From NCBI RefSeq assembly GCF_051414115.1, contig NZ_JBLKNZ010000001.1, positions 1,488,001-1,552,000 of the forward strand: a DNA stretch of 64,000 nt, read 5' to 3'. Below the pieces are notes generated by a model. The model was not told the DNA's origin. It made no database searches and saw nothing but the letters and a program-made list of their open reading frames with translations. This stretch comes from Halovenus marina. Its GTDB lineage: Archaea; Halobacteriota; Halobacteria; Halobacteriales; Haloarculaceae. Each line of letters opens with the position of its first letter. Position 1 is the first letter of the stretch. Shown piece by piece: positions 61,228 to 64,000 of the stretch. A program made the translations under genes and the position numbers.

Positions 61228-61424
61228 ATCACTACTCCGCTTGTTTTCTCACGTTCAATCGCGCCCTGCTCTGATAACCGGTTGAGTCTCTGACGCGCAC
61301 GCTCTCGGGAAAGTCCGACTATCTCAGCAACATCCTTAGCAGTTGCAAACGGGCAGTCTGTACTCTCTATTGCCGATATTATCTCACTGTCTGACACGGT
61401 TGGGTCTGGACCTCGCACAGCCAT
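61206..61424 (-). CDS. Winged-helix regulator B of the mobile element
   Basis: 72 residues. Starts RGPDPTVSDSEIISAIES, HTH VAEIVGLSRERARQRLNRLSEQGAI, wing VVIYWLSDD. Paralogue of regulator A and convergent with it. Its promoter carries two TTGT-type palindromes flanking the TATA element, so it is likely tightly autoregulated. Confidence 0.82.
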   Translation of the reverse strand: MAVRGPDPTVSDSEIISAIESTDCPFATAKDVAEIVGLSRERARQRLNRLSEQGAIEREKTSGVVIYWLSDD

Positions 61425-61440
61425 TCTAATTATCCATCTG

Positions 61441-61454
61441 TTGTCCCGGAACAA
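61441..61454. promoter_or_regulatory. Operator-like palindrome in regulator B promoter (proximal)
   Basis: TTGTCC-CG-GAACAA (one arm mismatch). It lies between the TATA-like element (GTTTTATG, 61457-61464) and the ATG at 61424, where bound protein would block initiation. Confidence 0.6.
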
Positions 61455-61465
61455 TAGTTTTATGG

Positions 61466-61479
61466 TTGTCCTGCAACAA
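61466..61479. promoter_or_regulatory. Operator-like palindrome in regulator B promoter (distal)
   Basis: TTGTCC-TG-CAACAA, centred exactly 25 bp from the proximal site, on the other side of the TATA-like element. Confidence 0.5.
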
Positions 61480-61505
61480 CAGTTAGTTAGGAACACCGGC
61501 CACTC

Positions 61506-61574
61506 GCGGGCGTTGCGTCGGAGAAAACGCCCGCCCTGCTTAGACAGGACGGCCGGGGTTCCGGGACTGGAACC
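61506..61574 (+). promoter_or_regulatory. Structured leader with three hairpins
   Basis: Three consecutive hairpins: GCGGGCGTT/AACGCCCGC (61506-61514 with 61526-61534), CCTG/CAGG (61535-61548) and GGTTCC/GGAACC (61557-61562 with 61569-61574), the last abutting the ATG at 61575. This could be a riboregulatory leader or terminator structure. Confidence 0.5.
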
Positions 61575-61796
61575 ATGACGACCAACGAACCACGAACGCA
61601 AAACGATTCTGGTACAGCCGATAACTACATCCGCGTCCCGGTCAGCGGCGGCACGCTCGTCTACGAACCACGCTCGATCGGCAAGGAACTCGTCGGCTTC
61701 GCCGAGATCGAGGATCGCGACGATCTCGCCGACGCGCTGCGCGCTCGCGGCCTCGGCCACGGCGCGCTCCGGAACCTCCCGGTGATGGACGCATGA
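61575..61796 (+). CDS. Small hypothetical protein of the mobile element
   Basis: 73 residues. Contains YIRVPVSGGTLVYEPRSIGKELVGF and an Arg/Asp-rich end. No domain recognised. Overlaps the next gene by 4 bp (ATGA). Confidence 0.65.
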   Translation: MTTNEPRTQNDSGTADNYIRVPVSGGTLVYEPRSIGKELVGFAEIEDRDDLADALRARGLGHGALRNLPVMDA

Positions 61797-62041
61797 CCTG
61801 TACCGTCGAGCAGCGCCAGAACGCGCGCGACTGTGCGACGGCCTGCTTGGGCGAGCCTGCTGTCGAGCACGCGGACGCGCTCGACCCGGCGACCGACCCG
61901 ACGGACCGCTGGACGGTCGAGCTTGTGTTGTGCGCCGAGGGCGTGCCGCCTGCGGTCTCGCGTCTTCTCTCGCTGTACGATTTGACGATCCGGGATGTGT
62001 CGCCCCAGGGGGACCACTGGCGGGCTGTCGCTGTTGCATAG
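61793..62041 (+). CDS. Small Cys-containing hypothetical protein of the mobile element
   Basis: 82 residues with four Cys (TCTVEQ, DCATACLG, LVLCAEG). No domain recognised; possibly metal-binding. Coupled to the preceding gene. Confidence 0.65.
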   Translation: MTCTVEQRQNARDCATACLGEPAVEHADALDPATDPTDRWTVELVLCAEGVPPAVSRLLSLYDLTIRDVSPQGDHWRAVAVA

Positions 62042-62176
62042 GTGATTGTCGCGGCCACCAGACTGATAAGGGCAAGGCGAAGACGCACGGTGAAAGTGAA
62101 AGTAAAGCCACGATACACACATCTTTCTGGGGAGTGTACTTCAACTAAGGAGGGCGGCTTCCGGATTTCCGAAAAG

Positions 62177-62425
62177 CTACCCGAACAGTTCTCCAAGCCC
62201 GTCACTGTCGTCGTCACCGTCGCCGTCGTCGGCTTCGCCCCAATCGCCGTAGACTCGAAGCGTCTCACTCACGTACGAATGCGAACAATCCAGCCGCGCC
62301 GCGATCATCGACGTAGTCATGTCGGGGTTCTGGCTGGCCATCCGGAGAATGTCTGCTTGCAGGTCGGTCGGTTCGTCGTCGCCGTCGCTGCTGTCGTCGC
62401 CACCGAAGATATCGCCGAGTCCCAT
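62177..62425 (-). CDS. Small HTH protein of the mobile element
   Basis: About 82 residues: acidic start, then helix-turn-helix (ADILRMASQNPDMTTSMIAARLDCSHSYVSETLRVY, key words MIAARLDCSHSYVSETL), acidic end. Start at 62425 or 62437. Likely a DNA-binding regulator; divergent from the zinc-ribbon gene. Confidence 0.72.
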   Translation of the reverse strand: MGLGDIFGGDDSSDGDDEPTDLQADILRMASQNPDMTTSMIAARLDCSHSYVSETLRVYGDWGEADDGDGDDDSDGLGELFG

Positions 62426-62504
62426 GCGCGCCAGCATGACCGCCCGGTAAATAAACACCGAGGAAAGGATAACAAATATACAAGTAGCGGGAGAGAACCG
62501 ACGC

Positions 62505-63164
62505 ATGCCCTACTGCCCTGATTGCGGAGCGGAGTTCTCGAAGGGGGACACGTTCTGTGTGAATTGCGGGAAGGAACTCCCGGAAGTCAAGAAAAAGACA
62601 AAAGAACAATCCAGACAGGCGCGGGTAGCCGAAAAGGCCGAACAAAACCGACAACCGCCTCAGAAACAACCGAAACAGGCACATACTCAAGAAAAACCCT
62701 CGCGAGCAGGCTCGGCGAAACAGAACGAAACAGTTCCGGGACAAGAGAACCTCCGGCTCGGGATAAGGGCTGTCGGTGCGATCTCCGCACTCGGACTGAT
62801 CGCTGGTGTATTCCTCCCGTGGGTGACGGCCCAGTTCGGATTCATGCAAGTAGAAGTTACAGAAACGGTTCTCGGAATTCAACATAATTGGGGATGGGTC
62901 ACTGTGGTCGTGGGCGTGCTGTCTGGGGCGTTCTTTTTCGACGACAAACCGGAGTTGCACGTACTGGGTTCCGTTCTTGCCCTCATCACTGGGATCGTTC
63001 TGTTACTCTATTTGAACGATCCGCTAATTTTCAAGGGGGATATTAGTTCAGCCGCGGAATTACTCTTGTATCAAGTGATGGAAGTAGGTGTCGGGGTGTA
63101 TGTCTGTCTAGTAGGAGCAGCGGGAGTAGTGGTTGCCGGGTTCTATTCATATCTTGCCCAATAG
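62505..63164 (+). CDS. Zinc-ribbon membrane protein of the mobile element
   Basis: 219 residues. Zinc ribbon (CPDCG...CVNCGKE) at 4-22, a Lys/Gln-rich linker (unusual for haloarchaea) to about residue 80, then about four membrane helices. Codon and residue use (many Lys) differ from host genes. Function unknown; could be a membrane or envelope protein of a virus. Confidence 0.78.
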   Translation: MPYCPDCGAEFSKGDTFCVNCGKELPEVKKKTKEQSRQARVAEKAEQNRQPPQKQPKQAHTQEKPSRAGSAKQNETVPGQENLRLGIRAVGAISALGLIAGVFLPWVTAQFGFMQVEVTETVLGIQHNWGWVTVVVGVLSGAFFFDDKPELHVLGSVLALITGIVLLLYLNDPLIFKGDISSAAELLLYQVMEVGVGVYVCLVGAAGVVVAGFYSYLAQ

Positions 63165-63189
63165 CCCCCCCCGCATGCGGGTGGGGGGT
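63164..63189. repeat. GC palindromic repeat, copy 3
   Basis: Again the perfect CCCGCATGCGGG core with C and G arms. It lies exactly between the stops of the converging membrane-protein and integrase genes, as expected for a bidirectional terminator. Confidence 0.75.
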
Positions 63190-63782
63190 TAGATAGTCTG
63201 GAAGTGGTCGTATCGCCGTTCGGTCGTGAGAATCGTCGCGTGCCGAAGCCGGTTCCGAACGTCGTATAGCGTGTTCTCGTCCTCTGCTCGGAGCATCCGC
63301 CACGCCACGGAGTGCCGAAGCGTGTGTGCGGTCACGTCGTCCGCCTGGCCGCGGCCGTCGAAGCGATACGGGCGTACGTCCGCCCGCTCGGCCAACCGCT
63401 TCACCACGTCGTTGATGCCCTTGCCGGTCATGCGGTCACTCTTGCGACTCGGGAACAGCGCGTCGTCGCTGTCACTGTCGAGATACGCCCGGAGCGTTCG
63501 CACCGTCCGGAGGTCGCCGCTCCGGTCGAGCCGGAACGTCGCCGGGTCGGGACTGTTGTCGTTGGGATAGTCCTTCTGAATCCGTGCCGGAATGCGCAAC
63601 TCTCCTTCATCGAGGTCGAGCATGTCGCGGTTGACTTGCGCGAGCTCCCCGCGCCGAAGCCCGGTGTCGTAGAGCATCGTCACGATCGCGTCGTCGCGAG
63701 TGCCGAACGTCCCTTCGTGGGCGGCGTCTCGCATCGCTTCGACCTGCGCGGGCTTCAGATAATGAATGTTCGTTTCTGTCAT
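63189..63782 (-). CDS. Tyrosine recombinase / integrase
   Basis: 197 residues, catalytic domain only. The R-H-x-x-R-H-Y set is visible: Arg in DTGLRRGEL, HTLRH, His in RLRHATI and Tyr in ERRYDHF. Short haloarchaeal integrases of this size exist. A TATA-like TTTATATA at about 63806-63813 makes the leaderless start at 63782 (MTETNIHY) better than 63800. It probably integrates the element into the chromosome. Confidence 0.9.
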   Translation of the reverse strand: MTETNIHYLKPAQVEAMRDAAHEGTFGTRDDAIVTMLYDTGLRRGELAQVNRDMLDLDEGELRIPARIQKDYPNDNSPDPATFRLDRSGDLRTVRTLRAYLDSDSDDALFPSRKSDRMTGKGINDVVKRLAERADVRPYRFDGRGQADDVTAHTLRHSVAWRMLRAEDENTLYDVRNRLRHATILTTERRYDHFQTI

Positions 63783-63834
63783 TTGGGCTGTCTCCGACAT
63801 GGGTAGTATATAAAGAAACAGACGCGCATCCGCC

Positions 63835-63872
63835 TTGAATGTTCGCTTCTATTAGGAGACTCGAACATTCAA
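63835..63872. promoter_or_regulatory. Inverted repeat upstream of integrase
   Basis: TTGAATGTTCG (63835-63845) and its exact complement (63862-63872), 16 nt apart. Flanking ATCCGcCTTGaATG and ATCCGaCTTGtATG form an imperfect direct repeat. Likely an operator or attachment-site arm. Confidence 0.55.
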
Positions 63873-64000
63873 AAACAGGCGTAGATCCGACTTGTATGAG
63901 AAGCCGTCATCGGCACAAACACAGAAAATCTGTCGTCAACCATACACAACACAACCTCACTACTCGGTAATAGATTTGTTGCTAATACTACTGAGTAGTT
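63873..64000. other. Window end, no gene recognised
   Basis: About 130 bp with AT-rich words and a small palindrome ACTAC-TGA-GTAGT at the very end. Nothing coding is supported. Confidence 0.4.

Noticed and set aside
1..64000. CRISPR array
   Set aside because: No series of regularly spaced 25-40 bp repeats was seen on either strand.
1..64000. Complete insertion sequence or transposase
   Set aside because: No transposase motif or paired terminal inverted repeats were recognised; the only recombinase is the tyrosine integrase at the right end.

Overview
The window is high-GC archaeal DNA from a haloarchaeon (class Halobacteria). The predicted proteins are strongly acidic. Response regulators carry HalX tails, promoters look leaderless with TATA boxes, and DUF2249, HTH_10/Bat and small zinc-finger proteins are present. 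Archaeal housekeeping genes include FEN-1, MBF1, S8e, mch and an archaeal-type phosphoglycolate phosphatase. A family such as Haloarculaceae is possible, but the species cannot be fixed from the sequence alone.

Layout. 1-4.5 kb: two histidine kinases (the first truncated by the window edge) and a HalX response regulator. 4.5-4.95 kb: non-coding DNA rich in short hairpins, a copy of a tRNA 3' end, and tRNA-Arg(CCU). 4.96-12.2 kb: a compact accessory cluster with three DUF2249 proteins, a GlutR-dimerisation-like small protein, a DUF59-like protein, a MOSC protein, a peroxiredoxin, a winged-helix regulator, an HPP membrane protein, a haem-copper-oxidase-like membrane protein and a CGCGG-motif candidate RiPP. 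It looks like a nitrogen-oxide or low-oxygen respiration module. Six copies of a CGAA-N4-TTCG palindrome sit at its promoters, most of them 43-46 nt before start codons. 12.2-15.8 kb: hisC, an Fap7/AK6-type kinase, a CDP-alcohol phosphatidyltransferase, mbf1 and a second HalX regulator. 15.9-22 kb: copper P-type ATPase plus a ba3-type terminal oxidase operon. 22-32 kb: FEN-1, a PhoU-like regulator, a RIO-like kinase, a large RND/MmpL exporter, endonuclease III, a Nudix hydrolase, an S10-like protein and an M20 amidohydrolase. 32-42 kb: lysine (diaminopimelate) genes dapD, lysA and dapE interrupted by an organomercurial lyase gene (merB), a Bat-type regulator and a 1000-residue surface protein; then purB. 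42-56.7 kb: mch, a GTPBP1-like GTPase, phosphoglycolate phosphatase, a beta-lactamase-fold hydrolase, pyrF, rps8e, a sugar dehydrogenase, a frameshifted cysteine synthase, an Lrp-aminotransferase pair, a MobB-MoaE fusion and DsbB.

57-64 kb: an integrated mobile element (provirus or plasmid-like), preceded by a CNNM-type gene cut off after its DUF21 domain. It has a tyrosine integrase, a minus-strand cassette of eight overlapping small genes that includes a PCNA homologue and an HNH nuclease, and several winged-helix regulators. Two of these regulators are paralogous, convergent and share a TTGT-type palindromic operator, which looks like a genetic switch. A GC-rich palindromic repeat occurs three times in the element.

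The two most interesting systems are the DUF2249/CGCGG/oxidase-like cluster with its shared operator (5-12 kb) and the mobile element with its paired regulators (57-64 kb). Start codons were chosen from overlaps, TATA spacing and protein alignment by eye; all family names come from motif recognition and were not checked by database search.
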